Source of the DNA: Corynebacterium camporealensis
GTDB lineage: Bacteria > Actinomycetota > Actinomycetes > Mycobacteriales > Mycobacteriaceae
Assembly: GCF_000980815.1 (NCBI RefSeq)
Contig: NZ_CP011311.1
Location: 248,001-312,000, forward strand
Direction: 5' to 3'
Length of the DNA: 64,000 nucleotides
A program made the position numbers and the translations under genes. The notes below the pieces were generated by a model. That model was not told the DNA's origin and did not search any database. It saw only the letters and a program-made list of their open reading frames with translations. Shown here piece after piece: positions 17,548 through 27,021 of this stretch; position 1 is the first letter of the stretch; each line of letters starts with the position of its first letter.

Positions 17548-18435
17548 ATGTTCAAGATTGGTACCCGCGGCTCCAAGCTCGCCACCACCCAGGCGGGCCA
17601 CGTCCGCGACTGGCTTATCGATGCCGGCTTCCCCGCCGAGCTGCACATCGTCACCACCGCAGGCGATGTGAACATGGCCCCAGTCGAGCGCATTGGCGTC
17701 GGCGTGTTCACCCAGGCCCTGCGCGAGGCGCTGTTTAGCGGCGAGTGCGACATCGCCGTGCACTCCTTTAAGGACCTGCCTACTGCTGCCGATGAGCGCT
17801 TCCGCCTCGTCGTGCCCGAGCGCCAGGACACCCGCGAAGCGCTTATCGCGCGCGACGGTATGAAGCTGGCCGACCTGCCTGAGGGCGCCCGCGTCGGCAC
17901 CTCCGCCCCGCGCCGTATTTCCCAGCTGCGCGCCGTCCGCCCGGACCTGGATATCCGTCCGCTGCGCGGCAACATCGATACCCGTATGGGCAAGGTGACC
18001 TCTGGCGAGCTGGATGCCGTCGTGCTGGCTTATGCCGGCCTCGTGCGCGCCGACTATGCCGACCGCGCCACCGAAGTCTTCGACCCGGATACCTTCATGC
18101 CTGCCCCGGCCCAGGGTGCGCTTGCCATCGAAGCCACCGCCGACACCGAAGCCGCTGCAGCTTTGGACGCCCTCGTCGACGCCGATGCCACCGCCGCCGC
18201 CACCGGTGAGCGCGCCGTGCTGGCCCGCCTCGAAGCAGGCTGTACTGCCCCCGTTGCGGCCACCTCACACCTGCGCGACGGCGAGCTGACCGTCCGCGGC
18301 GGCGTGTTCGCTCTCGACGGCTCCCGCCAGCTCATTCGCGAAGCCACCGGCCCCGCATCTGATGCCCGCGCGCTCGGTGAGGCCGTTGCCTCCCAGCTTT
18401 TCGACGACGGCGCAGCCGATCTGCTGGGCAACTAA
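17548..18435 (+). CDS. hemC: porphobilinogen deaminase (hydroxymethylbilane synthase)
   Basis: A 295-residue cytoplasmic enzyme that polymerises four porphobilinogens. [15 protein letters not shown] opens the protein, [26 protein letters not shown] holds the catalytic Asp, and Cys232 in [10 protein letters not shown] anchors the dipyrromethane cofactor. It starts at the base after the hemA stop. A hairpin in the 164-bp gap to hemD may allow partial termination. Confidence 0.96.
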   Translation: MFKIGTRGSKLATTQAGHVRDWLIDAGFPAELHIVTTAGDVNMAPVERIGVGVFTQALREALFSGECDIAVHSFKDLPTAADERFRLVVPERQDTREALIARDGMKLADLPEGARVGTSAPRRISQLRAVRPDLDIRPLRGNIDTRMGKVTSGELDAVVLAYAGLVRADYADRATEVFDPDTFMPAPAQGALAIEATADTEAAAALDALVDADATAAATGERAVLARLEAGCTAPVAATSHLRDGELTVRGGVFALDGSRQLIREATGPASDARALGEAVASQLFDDGAADLLGN

Positions 18436-18514
18436 TTTTTGCTTTAAGCCGCAATAATTTAAGGTGTATTTAGCATACGACCTCCCCGGCCGATAACACG
18501 GCCCCCTTAAGGGC

Positions 18515-18550
18515 ATCCCAGGGCGTTTAGAAGTCCTGGGATTTGGTCGT
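18515..18550 (+). terminator. hairpin in the hemC-hemD gap
   Basis: ATCCCAGG / CCTGGGAT stem with a 12-base loop, followed by TTGGTCGTT. A weak terminator or attenuator. Confidence 0.5.
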
Positions 18551-18599
18551 TAGAAGACTAGTTTGTCCTTTTTAGTGCCCAGACTTAGAAAAGAACCTT

Positions 18600-20294
18600 A
18601 TGAGCAATGCCGTGCCAGCCGCCCACTCCGAGATGGGAAAAATCGTCTTCGTTGGCGCCGGCCCCGGTAACCCCGACCTGCTGACCATCCGCGCCCGCGA
18701 GGTGCTCGCACACAACGCCATCGTCATCACCGACCCGTCCGTGATGCCGGGCGTGCGCGATATTGTCGCCTCCGCGCTGCCGGTGCCGCAGGAATTGCTG
18801 GATGCCGCCGAAGAGGAATATGAGCGCATGTGTGCTGCTGCCAAGGAGGCAGGTGCGCGTCGTAAGCCGCCTCGTCCCGCACCGCCCACACCGGCGGATG
18901 TGCGTGAGGTGGGCGAAGGGGACATCGTGAAGCAATTGCAGGACGCACTTGCCGATGCCCACGGCAACGACGTCATCCGTCTTGTCACCGGCAACCCTCT
19001 GAACCGCGATTCCATCAAAGCCGAAATCAACGCCGTTGGCGAGGCCGGTCTGGAATTCCAGGTCGTGCCGGGCATGTCCCTGCCATCCACCGTGCCGTCT
19101 TTTGCCGGCCTGGCCCTCGGTTCGACCTACACCGAAGCCGATGTCACCGATGGCGCCGACTGGGAGGCGCTCGCACACGCGACCCAGCCCATCGTCTTGC
19201 AGGCGACCGCGGAGAACCTGCAGCAGATTTCCGAAAAGCTGCAGGAACACGGCATGGGTGCGGACACCGTCGCGTTTGTCACCGTGCACGGCACCACCCG
19301 CCTGCAGCGCACACACGAGACCACCCTGGGCACCTTGGGCAAGCTCGATGCCGAACAGCTCCCCGGCTCCCTCGTGGTGACCTTGGGCCGCAGCATCGAT
19401 GACCGCACCAAGTACTCCTGGTGGGAAAATCGCTCGCTGTACGGCTGGCGCGTGCTGGTCCCGCGCACCAAGGAGCAGGCTGCCCCGATGTCGGCCCGCC
19501 TGGCGTCCTATGGCGCGATTCCGCAGTCCGTGCCGACCATTTCCGTCGAGCCGCCGCGCAACCCTGCGCAGATGGACCGTGCCATCAAGGGCATCGTCGA
19601 GGGCCGCTACAAGTGGGTCATCTTCACTTCCGTCAACGCCGTGAAGGCTGTGTGGAAGAAGATTTATGACCTCGGCCTGGACGCCCGCGATTTTGCTGGC
19701 GTGCACCTGGCTGCCGTGGGGCAGAAGACCGCCGACGCTATTCGCGAAAAGGGCATGGTGCCGGAGCTCTTGCCGCCAGCAACGAAGCAGAACGCCGAGG
19801 GCCTGGTGGAGGTCTTCCCGAACTACGTCGAGGATATCGACGCCGTCGGCCGCATCCTGCTGCCCCGTGCCGACATCGCGGGCGAGACCCTGGTGACCGG
19901 TCTGGAGGAGCTGGGCTGGCAGGTTGACGATGTCGTCGCCTACCGCACCGTCCGTGCCGCCCCACCTGCGGCCGAAATCCGCGACATGATTAAGACCGGT
20001 GGCTTCGACGCCGTCGCCTTTACTTCTGGTTCGACGGTGCGCAACCTCGTTGGCATCGCTGGCAAGCCGCACTCGCGCACCATCATCGCCTGCATCGGCC
20101 CCTCCACCCGCGCCGCTGCGGAGGAGATGGGCCTGCGCGTCGACGTGGTCCCAGAAGTTGCGTCGGTGCCCACGCTTGTCGATGCCCTCGCCGACCACGT
20201 CGCCGCCCTCCGCGCCTCTGGCAACTTGCCTGCTCCGCGGAAGAAGCGCCGCTCCCGAAAGAAGGCTACTAAGGTCGACAAGGTAGCGAAATAA
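18600..20294 (+). CDS. hemD: fused uroporphyrinogen-III C-methyltransferase / uroporphyrinogen-III synthase
   Basis: A 564-residue fusion. The N-terminal half is a tetrapyrrole methylase-like domain: GKIVFVGAGPGNPDLLTIRA is the canonical SUMT start and VVPGMSLPSTVPSFAGLALG a later signature. The C-terminal half (from GWRVLVPRTKEQA near 282) is HemD, with VAYRTV and VAFTSGSTVRNL typical of the synthase. It closes hydroxymethylbilane to uroporphyrinogen III and may also methylate toward sirohaem. The last 25 residues are a basic tail. In actinobacteria this fusion is the rule. The annotation often varies (hemD or cysG). Confidence 0.9.
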   Translation: MSNAVPAAHSEMGKIVFVGAGPGNPDLLTIRAREVLAHNAIVITDPSVMPGVRDIVASALPVPQELLDAAEEEYERMCAAAKEAGARRKPPRPAPPTPADVREVGEGDIVKQLQDALADAHGNDVIRLVTGNPLNRDSIKAEINAVGEAGLEFQVVPGMSLPSTVPSFAGLALGSTYTEADVTDGADWEALAHATQPIVLQATAENLQQISEKLQEHGMGADTVAFVTVHGTTRLQRTHETTLGTLGKLDAEQLPGSLVVTLGRSIDDRTKYSWWENRSLYGWRVLVPRTKEQAAPMSARLASYGAIPQSVPTISVEPPRNPAQMDRAIKGIVEGRYKWVIFTSVNAVKAVWKKIYDLGLDARDFAGVHLAAVGQKTADAIREKGMVPELLPPATKQNAEGLVEVFPNYVEDIDAVGRILLPRADIAGETLVTGLEELGWQVDDVVAYRTVRAAPPAAEIRDMIKTGGFDAVAFTSGSTVRNLVGIAGKPHSRTIIACIGPSTRAAAEEMGLRVDVVPEVASVPTLVDALADHVAALRASGNLPAPRKKRRSRKKATKVDKVAK

Positions 20295-20322
20295 ACCTCT
20301 CTGCTAGAAGGAGTACAAGTTC

Positions 20323-21303
20323 ATGGCCACCTTGCCGACTCGCCGTCCGCGTCGTCTGCGTCAATCGCCTGCCTTTAGGGAGATGGTCGCTGAGACCACC
20401 GTGCGCCCGGCAGACCTCATCTTGCCGATGTTCATCGCCGACGGCCTGTCCGAACCGCGCGAAATCACCTCCATGCCGGGTGTTTACCAGCACACCTTCG
20501 ACTCGCTTGCCCGCGCCGCTGAAGAGGCGCTCGAGGCCGGCGTGCGCTGCGTCGACCTGTTCGGCGTGCCGCAGCCTTCCGACAAGGACGCCACCGGTTC
20601 CCAGGCCGCGAAGGAAGACGGCATCTTGAACCGCGCCGTGGCTTCTTTGCGCGAGCGCTTTGGCGACGACCTCATCATCATGGCCGATACCTGCCTCGAT
20701 GAGTTCACCGACCACGGCCACTGCGGCGTTCTGGATTCCGAAGGCCGCGTGGACAACGACGCCACCTTGGATCTTTACGACGAAATGGCCCTCGCCCAAG
20801 CCCGCGCCGGCGCTCATCTGGTCAGCCCGTCCGGCATGATGGACGGCCAGGTCGCTCGCATCCGCGAAGCACTTGATGGCGAAGGCTTTACCGACGTCGG
20901 CATCATGGCCTACTCCGCAAAGTACGCCTCCGCCTTCTTCGGTCCCTTCCGCGAGGCCGTTGGTTCCTCCCTGCAAGGCGATCGCCGCACCTACCAGCAG
21001 GACCCGCGCAACTTCCACGAGTCGCTGCTGGAAATGGACCTCGATGAAGCCGAAGGCGCTGACATCCTCATGGTCAAGCCCGGCCTGCCGTACCTGGATG
21101 TCCTGCACGCGGCGTCCGAGCGCACCAACCTGCCGGTCGCGGTCTACCAGGTCTCTGGCGAATACGCGATGATTCAGGCCGCCGCCCAGAACGGGTGGAT
21201 TGATGGCGAAGCCGTCATGCTCGAGTCCCTGACCGCCTTCAAGCGTGCCGGTGCCTCGCAGATTCTGACCTACTTCGCCACCGACGCCGCGCGCCTGCTC
21301 TAA
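20323..21303 (+). CDS. hemB: delta-aminolevulinic acid dehydratase
   Basis: A 326-residue porphobilinogen synthase condensing two ALA. Schiff-base lysines are Lys200 ([18 protein letters not shown]) and Lys252 ([12 protein letters not shown]). The metal-site segment reads [15 protein letters not shown]: Cys124 and Cys134 match two of the three zinc cysteines of the E. coli type, but the middle one is Asp126, a mixed pattern between zinc and magnesium classes. AGAAGGAG precedes the ATG with good spacing. Confidence 0.95.
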   Translation: MATLPTRRPRRLRQSPAFREMVAETTVRPADLILPMFIADGLSEPREITSMPGVYQHTFDSLARAAEEALEAGVRCVDLFGVPQPSDKDATGSQAAKEDGILNRAVASLRERFGDDLIIMADTCLDEFTDHGHCGVLDSEGRVDNDATLDLYDEMALAQARAGAHLVSPSGMMDGQVARIREALDGEGFTDVGIMAYSAKYASAFFGPFREAVGSSLQGDRRTYQQDPRNFHESLLEMDLDEAEGADILMVKPGLPYLDVLHAASERTNLPVAVYQVSGEYAMIQAAAQNGWIDGEAVMLESLTAFKRAGASQILTYFATDAARLL

Positions 21304-21333
21304 CCTTGCCCCTAGCAACCCCGAAGGAAGATT

Positions 21334-21975
21334 TTGAGCACACCTACTCCCGAAGCATCCGAAGCCAAGCGCCCCGAGACCGTCCAGCTGCTGCTGCAGG
21401 TGTGGCTCGCTGTGGTCATCCTCGAGGTCGTCCACCAGCTGCTCGGCGTGGGCTTAACGCTCTTTAACCGCGAAGCCCTGCTGGGTGCTGCCCGCACCAC
21501 GGCGCAAGAGGCAGGGGAGAACCTCCCCGACGCGGCCATCGAGATGGCGGCCTACGGATCGCTGGTGCTCTCGACGGTGATTTCGCTCATCATCATCGCG
21601 ATTTTGGCCTGGATGCTGCGGGTGCTGGCGAAAAACACCAAGCGCGCCGCCACCGCCCGCCGGTTGTGGTTCGTGTTCTCGATTTACTTCGCCATGCGCC
21701 TGCTGCTGGTGTTCATCGCCACGCCCGCCGGCTCTGACGCCCCGGACTGGCTCTTCCTCATCGACGGCGCTATCCAAATCCTCATCGGCGTTGCTGCGAT
21801 TATGGGCATTATCTTCTGCACCCGCCAGGAAACCCTCGACTACACCGGCGAGCTGGAGCAGATGCGCCAGATGGAGAAAGAACTCGAGGAAGCTCGCCGC
21901 GAAAAGCAGCGCGCCAAGGAAGAAAAAGAGCGCCAGAAAAAGCAGGAAGAGCGCGACAAGGAAGACGCTAAGTAA
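21334..21975 (+). CDS. membrane protein with charged coiled-coil tail
   Basis: A 213-residue conserved protein of the hem cluster, function unknown. Four hydrophobic segments fill residues 15-165 (LLLQVWLAVVILEVVHQLLGV, LVLSTVISLIIIAILAWML, LWFVFSIYFAMRLLLVFIA, LIDGAIQILIGVAAIMGII). The last 45 residues are a Glu/Lys/Arg coiled coil (EQMRQMEKELEEARREKQ). A TTG start is used because AAGGA lies 8 bases upstream and no ATG or GTG fits. Its stop overlaps the next ATG by one base. The hemB-to-hemE position is conserved in corynebacteria, but a direct role in haem synthesis is not shown. Confidence 0.8.
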   Translation: MSTPTPEASEAKRPETVQLLLQVWLAVVILEVVHQLLGVGLTLFNREALLGAARTTAQEAGENLPDAAIEMAAYGSLVLSTVISLIIIAILAWMLRVLAKNTKRAATARRLWFVFSIYFAMRLLLVFIATPAGSDAPDWLFLIDGAIQILIGVAAIMGIIFCTRQETLDYTGELEQMRQMEKELEEARREKQRAKEEKERQKKQEERDKEDAK

Positions 21976-22469
21976 TGACCAGCATGTTCCCTGGCCCTGG
22001 CCGCCCCGACCGCGACAATCGCCCTGGCCCCAGCGACTACAACCGCTTAAGCCGCGCCAGCCGCGCCCTGCGCCCCGATAACGGCTGCCCCCGCGCCCTC
22101 CGCGCCGCCTACTGGGTCCTGCTCGCTGCGGCCATCATCATGCTCACCACGGGCATGGTCAGCTTCCTCGGCACTGGCGCCCCCGTGCCGGAAGCCCCGG
22201 AATTCCTCCGCACCAACCGCATCACCGTCGGTGTGGTCAACACCGTCGGTGCCATCCTCATGGCCATTTTCGCCGCTCAGCTACCCCAGGGTTCGCTGTG
22301 GGCCCGTCGCATCTGCGTTATCGTCGCCGCCCTGACGCTGTTTACCAACGTCGCCGCCCTCGCGCTCGGCATCGGCGGCATCACGCTGATTATCACCCCG
22401 ATCCTGCTGGTTATCGCTCTGCTGCTGCTTTTCCGCCCGGAGTCGACCACCTTTCTCAGGGAAGGCTAA
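21975..22469 (+). CDS. three-helix membrane protein
   Basis: A 164-residue protein, unknown function. A Gly/Pro/Arg-rich hydrophilic N-terminus of about 40 residues is followed by three membrane spans (AAYWVLLAAAIIMLTTGMVSF, VGVVNTVGAILMAIFAAQL, RICVIVAALTLFTNVAALALG running into LIITPILLVIALLLLF). The ATG overlaps the previous stop by one base (TAATG), so the pair is translationally coupled and the products may interact. Confidence 0.78.
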   Translation: MTSMFPGPGRPDRDNRPGPSDYNRLSRASRALRPDNGCPRALRAAYWVLLAAAIIMLTTGMVSFLGTGAPVPEAPEFLRTNRITVGVVNTVGAILMAIFAAQLPQGSLWARRICVIVAALTLFTNVAALALGIGGITLIITPILLVIALLLLFRPESTTFLREG

Positions 22470-22494
22470 TTAGCCCCGAGTCCAACTTTTGATT

Positions 22495-22500
22495 CATAAT
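22495..22500 (+). promoter_or_regulatory. -10 element of hemE, leaderless
   Basis: CATAAT ends 7 bases before the hemE ATG; an independent promoter inside the hem cluster. Confidence 0.6.
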
Positions 22501-22507
22501 AAAGGGC

Positions 22508-23548
22508 ATGTCACCACTTTCCGATGCCCCGTTGCTCACCGCCGCCCACGGCAACAGCCCCTCTCGCCCGCCGGTCTGGTTCATGCGCCAGGCCGGCCGC
22601 TCACTGCCGGAGTACCGCCAAGTCCGCGAGGGAATCAGCATGCTGGATTCCTGCTTCATGCCGGAACTGCTTGCTGAAATCACTCTCCAGCCCGTCCGCC
22701 GCCACGACGTCGATGGCGCCATCTTGTTCAGCGACATTGTCGTCCCGCTGAAGGCTGCTGGCGTCGGCGTCGATATCGTGCCTGGTCGCGGCCCGGTGAT
22801 GGATGCGCCGGTGCGGAGTAAGGAGGACATCGGAAAGCTGCCCATCCTGGATACGGATGTGCCGGAGGTACAGGAAGGCATTGGGCTCATTCGCAACGAG
22901 CTTTCCGATGCCCAAACACTCATCGGCTTCGTCGGCGCCCCCTTCACCCTTGCTTCCTACCTGGTCGAGGGTGGCCCGTCGAAGAACCACGAGCGCACCA
23001 AGGCGCTCATGCACGCCGAGCCGGAGACCTGGCATGCACTGATGCGTCGCCTGGTGCCGACCATTACGCAGTTCCTGCGCACCCAGGTCGATGCCGGTAT
23101 CGAGGCCATGCAGCTTTTCGATTCCTGGGCTGGCTACCTCAACGAACGCGACTACCGCGAATTCGTCTTGCCGTACTCGCAGGAGATTCTCGCCAGCGTG
23201 GAAGGCGAAATCCCGCGCATCCACTTTGGCGTCGGAACTGGTGAACTGCTCCGCGCGATGTCGGAGGCCGGCCCGGAGGTCATGGGCGTGGACTACCGCG
23301 TGCGCATGGACGATGCCGCCAAGCGTGTCGATGCCCGCGTCCTGCAGGGCAACCTCGACCCCGCCCTGCTTTTTGCTGGCGAGGATGCCGTGCGTTCTGC
23401 TGTGCGCCGTATTCGCGAAGAGGTGGCTGCCGCGAAGGACGCTGGCGACATCGATAGCCATATTTGGAACCTGGGGCATGGAGTATTGCCCACGACTGAC
23501 GCCGACGCCATTACCCGCGCCGTCGCCATCATTCACGAGGAGGGTTAA
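22508..23548 (+). CDS. hemE: uroporphyrinogen decarboxylase
   Basis: A 346-residue enzyme converting uroporphyrinogen III to coproporphyrinogen III. The first signature PVWFMRQAGRSLPEYR and the second GFVGAPFTLASYLVEGG are both present. Cytoplasmic. The -10 box 7 bases before the ATG suggests a leaderless message. The stop codon overlaps the start of the oxidase gene by one base. Confidence 0.96.
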   Translation: MSPLSDAPLLTAAHGNSPSRPPVWFMRQAGRSLPEYRQVREGISMLDSCFMPELLAEITLQPVRRHDVDGAILFSDIVVPLKAAGVGVDIVPGRGPVMDAPVRSKEDIGKLPILDTDVPEVQEGIGLIRNELSDAQTLIGFVGAPFTLASYLVEGGPSKNHERTKALMHAEPETWHALMRRLVPTITQFLRTQVDAGIEAMQLFDSWAGYLNERDYREFVLPYSQEILASVEGEIPRIHFGVGTGELLRAMSEAGPEVMGVDYRVRMDDAAKRVDARVLQGNLDPALLFAGEDAVRSAVRRIREEVAAAKDAGDIDSHIWNLGHGVLPTTDADAITRAVAIIHEEG

Positions 23549-24918
23549 TGAAAATTGCGATTATCGGCGCTGGACTTGCAGGTCTGACCGCCGCATACGA
23601 GCTCCGCGATCACGAGGTTTATGTCTTCGAAGCTGCCGGCCGCATCGGCGGCAAGCTGCACACCGTGCCCTTTAACGACGGCCCCACCGACATGGGCGCC
23701 GAAGCCTTCGTCGCCCGCCGCAGCGACGCCGTGGCTTTCTTCGAAGAGCTCGGTCTGGGCGACAAGCTGGTCACCCCATCTGGTCTGCGCCCGCGCGTCT
23801 ACACCGGTGGCGAGCTGCACTTCCTGCCCCAGGGCGGCGTGATGGGCATTCCAGGTGAGCCGCAGGACTTCTTCTCCGCAGCAACGAATGAGAAGATTGC
23901 CAACGAAAAGCCTTTCACCTGGGAGATAGGCGGCGATGTGTCAGTGGGCCAGTTGGTGCGCCAGCAGTACGGCGATGACGTCGTCGACCACGTCGTGTCC
24001 GCGCTTCTGGGCGGTGTTTACTCCTGCTCCGCGGATGACCTGGGCCTGCGCGCCACCGTCCCACAGCTCGCCGCAGCGCTCGACACCCTGGCCGCTGATG
24101 GCGAGGTCACCCTCTCTGCCGCAGTCGAGGCCGTCGCCGCAGGTCGCAAGAGCGGACCTGCCGATGGCCCCGTCTTCGCCACCTTCGCCGGCGGCTACGC
24201 CAGCCTGTATGAAGCCCTGGCCGAAAAGTCCGGCGCGCAGATTCACCTGGATACTTTCATCTCCGGCATCACCGCGGAAGGCGATACCTTCCACGTGCAG
24301 GGCGCACCAAAGGACCTGGGCACTTTCGACCGCGTCCTGGTCACCACGCCGGCCCCGACGAGCGCCCGCTTGCTGACTAAGGTCGCCCCGTCCGCTGCCG
24401 AGGAGCTGAAGAAGATCAAGCTGGCTTCCTCTGCTGTCGTGGGCTTCAACTTCGAATCCAACACCGATCCGGAGGGCAACTCCATTCCGGAAGCGACGGG
24501 TATTTTAGTCGCCGCTGACGAACCCGGCCTGCACGCGAAGGCCTTTACGCTGTCGTCGAATAAGTGGCCGCATCTTGGCGAACGCCCGGGCTTTATCGTC
24601 CGCGCCTCCTTCGGCCGCTTCGGCGACGATGAGATCACCCGCGCGGAAGAAGACGATCTTGTCGATTACGCCCTCGACGACCTCAAAAAGATCACCGGCT
24701 TCGATGCCCGCGCTACCGGTGTGAGCGAAATCTACACCCAGCGCTGGTTTGGCGGCATCCCGCGTTACGATGAAACCCACCTCGACACCGTCGCGCGAGT
24801 GCACGACGCACTCGCGAATGTCGAAGGTCTCGACGCCACCGGCGCCTGGGCCGACGGCGTCGGCGTCCCAGCCGTCATCGCCGCTGCACGCAAGTCCGCT
24901 GCAGCTCTGGTGGAGTAG
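23548..24918 (+). CDS. hemY: coproporphyrinogen/protoporphyrinogen oxidase (HemY/CgoX type)
   Basis: A 456-residue FAD enzyme with N-terminal dinucleotide motif IAIIGAGLAGLTAAYEL and GRIGGKLHT, and a C-terminal FAD contact ATGAWADGVGVPAVIAAARKSA. Actinobacterial members of this family oxidise coproporphyrinogen III to coproporphyrin III in the coproporphyrin-dependent haem route, rather than acting on protoporphyrinogen. Known family biochemistry supports that; the sequence alone shows only the oxidase family. No ferrochelatase or HemQ gene is in the window. Translationally coupled to hemE and ended by a strong terminator. Confidence 0.92.
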   Translation: MKIAIIGAGLAGLTAAYELRDHEVYVFEAAGRIGGKLHTVPFNDGPTDMGAEAFVARRSDAVAFFEELGLGDKLVTPSGLRPRVYTGGELHFLPQGGVMGIPGEPQDFFSAATNEKIANEKPFTWEIGGDVSVGQLVRQQYGDDVVDHVVSALLGGVYSCSADDLGLRATVPQLAAALDTLAADGEVTLSAAVEAVAAGRKSGPADGPVFATFAGGYASLYEALAEKSGAQIHLDTFISGITAEGDTFHVQGAPKDLGTFDRVLVTTPAPTSARLLTKVAPSAAEELKKIKLASSAVVGFNFESNTDPEGNSIPEATGILVAADEPGLHAKAFTLSSNKWPHLGERPGFIVRASFGRFGDDEITRAEEDDLVDYALDDLKKITGFDARATGVSEIYTQRWFGGIPRYDETHLDTVARVHDALANVEGLDATGAWADGVGVPAVIAAARKSAAALVE

Positions 24919-24942
24919 TCGGGAATAGGAAAACGCCTCCTG

Positions 24943-24973
24943 GCCCGTGGGCATGCCTGCTCACGGGCTTTTT
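24943..24973 (+). terminator. terminator of the hemE-hemY unit
   Basis: GCCCGTG / CACGGGC stem with a 12-base loop, then TTTTT. Confidence 0.9.
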
Positions 24974-25021
24974 GTGTGTTGTGGGATTTCCTTGTGGGGC
25001 GGAAGCCAGGGGGCCTGGATT

Positions 25022-26041
25022 CTATGGGTCGCCGGCTCTTTTTGTCCAGGGCGGGAGCCAGACGACTTTGCCGTTTCGTCTTTCGAAACGGCCGTGCTTC
25101 GGCGGGGCGTTAGCGTCGTCATCGTTCCAACCGTTGTGGAACTTACACGCCACCGTTAAGTTCTCCGCGTTAGTCTCACCACCATATTTCCAGGGCTGCA
25201 TGTGGTGGATTTGGCACTGATCGGCAGGTGCGTTGCACTTATACCCCGGACAGGTCGGATTCTCAGCACCAGCCATAATGCGCTGCTTGTCGTTGGCGAA
25301 GCGTTCGGTCCGGTAGAGGTTTACCGGGCCTTTAACCGGGTGGATGATGGTGACAAAGCCATACTCGGCAAACTTACGACGCACGAATTCCGCACCGGTG
25401 ATCACAGCACCATTGGTCATGCGCAGTTTAATCTCATCGCCGTTGCCTTCGATGATTTCTGCCAACTCATCCAAGTTGATGACAACGTTGGTAATCGCAG
25501 TGGTGGGCTCAGCGCCGACGTGGCCGAAGAAAATCTCGTTGAAAGAATCTACCGGGCGCTTTTTATCCAGGGCGCCTTCGATGTCAGCGATTTCAGCCTG
25601 GGTGCCAGTAATCGCCATGGTCCACAAGTCGTTTTTACGCCGGTAAACGGTAATCCCACGCTGACGTGTGGGGGTATCGCGCATTTCTTTGAGTTTGGCT
25701 TTGGCAAGTTTTTCCATAGCCAGGGTATCGGCGGGCATGCGGCAGAGTTGCTTACACAGCTGCCAGACCTGCTTGAGAGAGGGCGCGCGCAGGGAATAGC
25801 GGACAATGACTTCGAGGGTGGGCACGGAGTGGTTGCGCTCGAAGGCGTGCTTGATGCAGTCGCGTTGGTAGCTGGTGAACTTAGTAGGCCCGTAGAAGTG
25901 TTGGGCGATTTGGTGGATAGAGCGTGCCGTTTTGTCGGGCATGCCCATGCGTACAAGGTCATGCGCGCTGTGGCCCTGGGCATCGGTAGCTACCTGCATG
26001 CCCGGGCCTAGCGCGGCGATAAATCCTTGTAACGAGGTCAT
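25022..26041 (-). CDS. HNH endonuclease-domain protein (DUF222-like architecture)
   Basis: A 339-residue protein whose C-terminal 80 residues form an HNH module: paired zinc cysteines in TCPGYKCNAPADQCQIHHMQPW, then GGETNAENLTVACKFHNGWN. The N-terminal 240 residues are helical with a central region resembling DUF222/13E12-type proteins, which occur in several copies in actinobacterial genomes. Substrate and role are unknown; no restriction partner, phage or integron genes are adjacent. It sits as an insertion between hemY and hemL, which are otherwise close in relatives. Confidence 0.82.
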   Translation of the reverse strand: MTSLQGFIAALGPGMQVATDAQGHSAHDLVRMGMPDKTARSIHQIAQHFYGPTKFTSYQRDCIKHAFERNHSVPTLEVIVRYSLRAPSLKQVWQLCKQLCRMPADTLAMEKLAKAKLKEMRDTPTRQRGITVYRRKNDLWTMAITGTQAEIADIEGALDKKRPVDSFNEIFFGHVGAEPTTAITNVVINLDELAEIIEGNGDEIKLRMTNGAVITGAEFVRRKFAEYGFVTIIHPVKGPVNLYRTERFANDKQRIMAGAENPTCPGYKCNAPADQCQIHHMQPWKYGGETNAENLTVACKFHNGWNDDDANAPPKHGRFERRNGKVVWLPPWTKRAGDP

Positions 26042-26145
26042 GACACCTAGCGTAAATGGGTGTCAACCCCATTGATAGAGAAAATTTTTAGCCTGTGGAT
26101 AAGTCGGCAAAAGCCCAGTTCGCAAGTTAAAAACGAAAGTTGCTT

Positions 26146-26985
26146 TTAGCCCTTGTTGCGGAAGACGAAAATGGACGAGAAGTCCTGATCGCCATGACCC
26201 ATTTCTTGTTGTTCTTCGAAGCGCTCGATGGCGGCGGCAACCGCGGGCAGTGGCTTGGTGGAGGTGCGCTCCATGAGCTTGGAGTCCTTGCACAGGGCAT
26301 CGACGGTGAAATCGCCGGGGTCGGTATTGCGCTCGCCGGTGACGAATGGGCCCTTCATGTTCTTCATAAACGCCAGGCCGGTGATGTCGAGCATCTCCAA
26401 GACGACTTCGGAATCGAGGCCTTCGGACTCGCCGAGGTAGAGCGCTTCCAGAAGGCCCTCAGCGGTAACGGCGAGTGCGAGGTTGGCCAACAGCTTGCCG
26501 GTGGCAGCAGTAGCGGCGGTCTCGACGCCGATGAGCTTTTCCGGGGCAGCCCAGGCTTCGACGAGGGACATGGCTTGTTCGCGTCGGTCATCGTCAGGCG
26601 TGCCCACGTAGGTACCCAGCTGGCGGTCGCGGGCCGGGCCCAAGCTGCCGACGACAGGCGCGTGGACATAAGAGTCGACGGCCTCGGCGAAGGAGCGGGC
26701 ATCGTCAGGGGAGACGGTGGTGGTATCAATCCAGGTGACACCGTCAGGAATCAGACCAGGCTCGACGATGACTTCGCGGACATTGTCCGGGCCAAACAGT
26801 GAGCTCACCACGATGTCGGCAGAAGCGACGGCTTCGGAGGGGGAGGAGGCGAGGGTGGCGCCGGCATCGACAAGCGGTTGGGCGCGCTCGGCGGTGCGGT
26901 TCCAGACCACCACGTCGTGGTCGTCTAGCAAGTGGCGGGCCAGCTCGGTGCCCATGCGTCCAGTTCCCAAAAATGCAATCTTCAT
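26146..26985 (-). CDS. NAD(P)-dependent beta-hydroxyacid dehydrogenase-like protein
   Basis: A 279-residue member of the 3-hydroxyisobutyrate/6-phosphogluconate dehydrogenase superfamily. The N-terminal Rossmann motif is IAFLGTGRMGTELARHLL with WNRTAERAQPL next; the substrate-binding motif region reads VVGSLGPARDRQLGTYVG and the catalytic-lysine helix TGKLLANLALAV. The substrate cannot be named; imine reductase and glyoxylate reductase relatives share these features. Divergent from the SMR exporter gene across 36 bp. Confidence 0.85.
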   Translation of the reverse strand: MKIAFLGTGRMGTELARHLLDDHDVVVWNRTAERAQPLVDAGATLASSPSEAVASADIVVSSLFGPDNVREVIVEPGLIPDGVTWIDTTTVSPDDARSFAEAVDSYVHAPVVGSLGPARDRQLGTYVGTPDDDRREQAMSLVEAWAAPEKLIGVETAATAATGKLLANLALAVTAEGLLEALYLGESEGLDSEVVLEMLDITGLAFMKNMKGPFVTGERNTDPGDFTVDALCKDSKLMERTSTKPLPAVAAAIERFEEQQEMGHGDQDFSSIFVFRNKG

Positions 26986-27007
26986 GGCGCCCAGTCTGCC
27001 AAAAAAG

Positions 27008-27013
27008 TAGGTT
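27008..27013 (+). promoter_or_regulatory. -10 element of the SMR exporter gene, leaderless
   Basis: TAGGTT ends 8 bases before the ATG. Confidence 0.45.
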
Positions 27014-27021
27014 TAGTAGCC

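Noticed and set aside
16321..17763. 480-codon open frame antisense to hemA
   Set aside because: It mirrors the hemA/hemC coding frames, has no recognisable domain, and arises from the strong third-position GC bias.
18585..20198. 537-codon open frame antisense to hemD
   Set aside because: Low-complexity Gly/His/Arg-rich translation, no start signals, complete overlap with a clearly recognised gene.
26986..27021. Guanidine riboswitch for the Gdx-like exporter
   Set aside because: Only 36 bp separate the divergent genes and the start looks leaderless, so there is no room for an aptamer.
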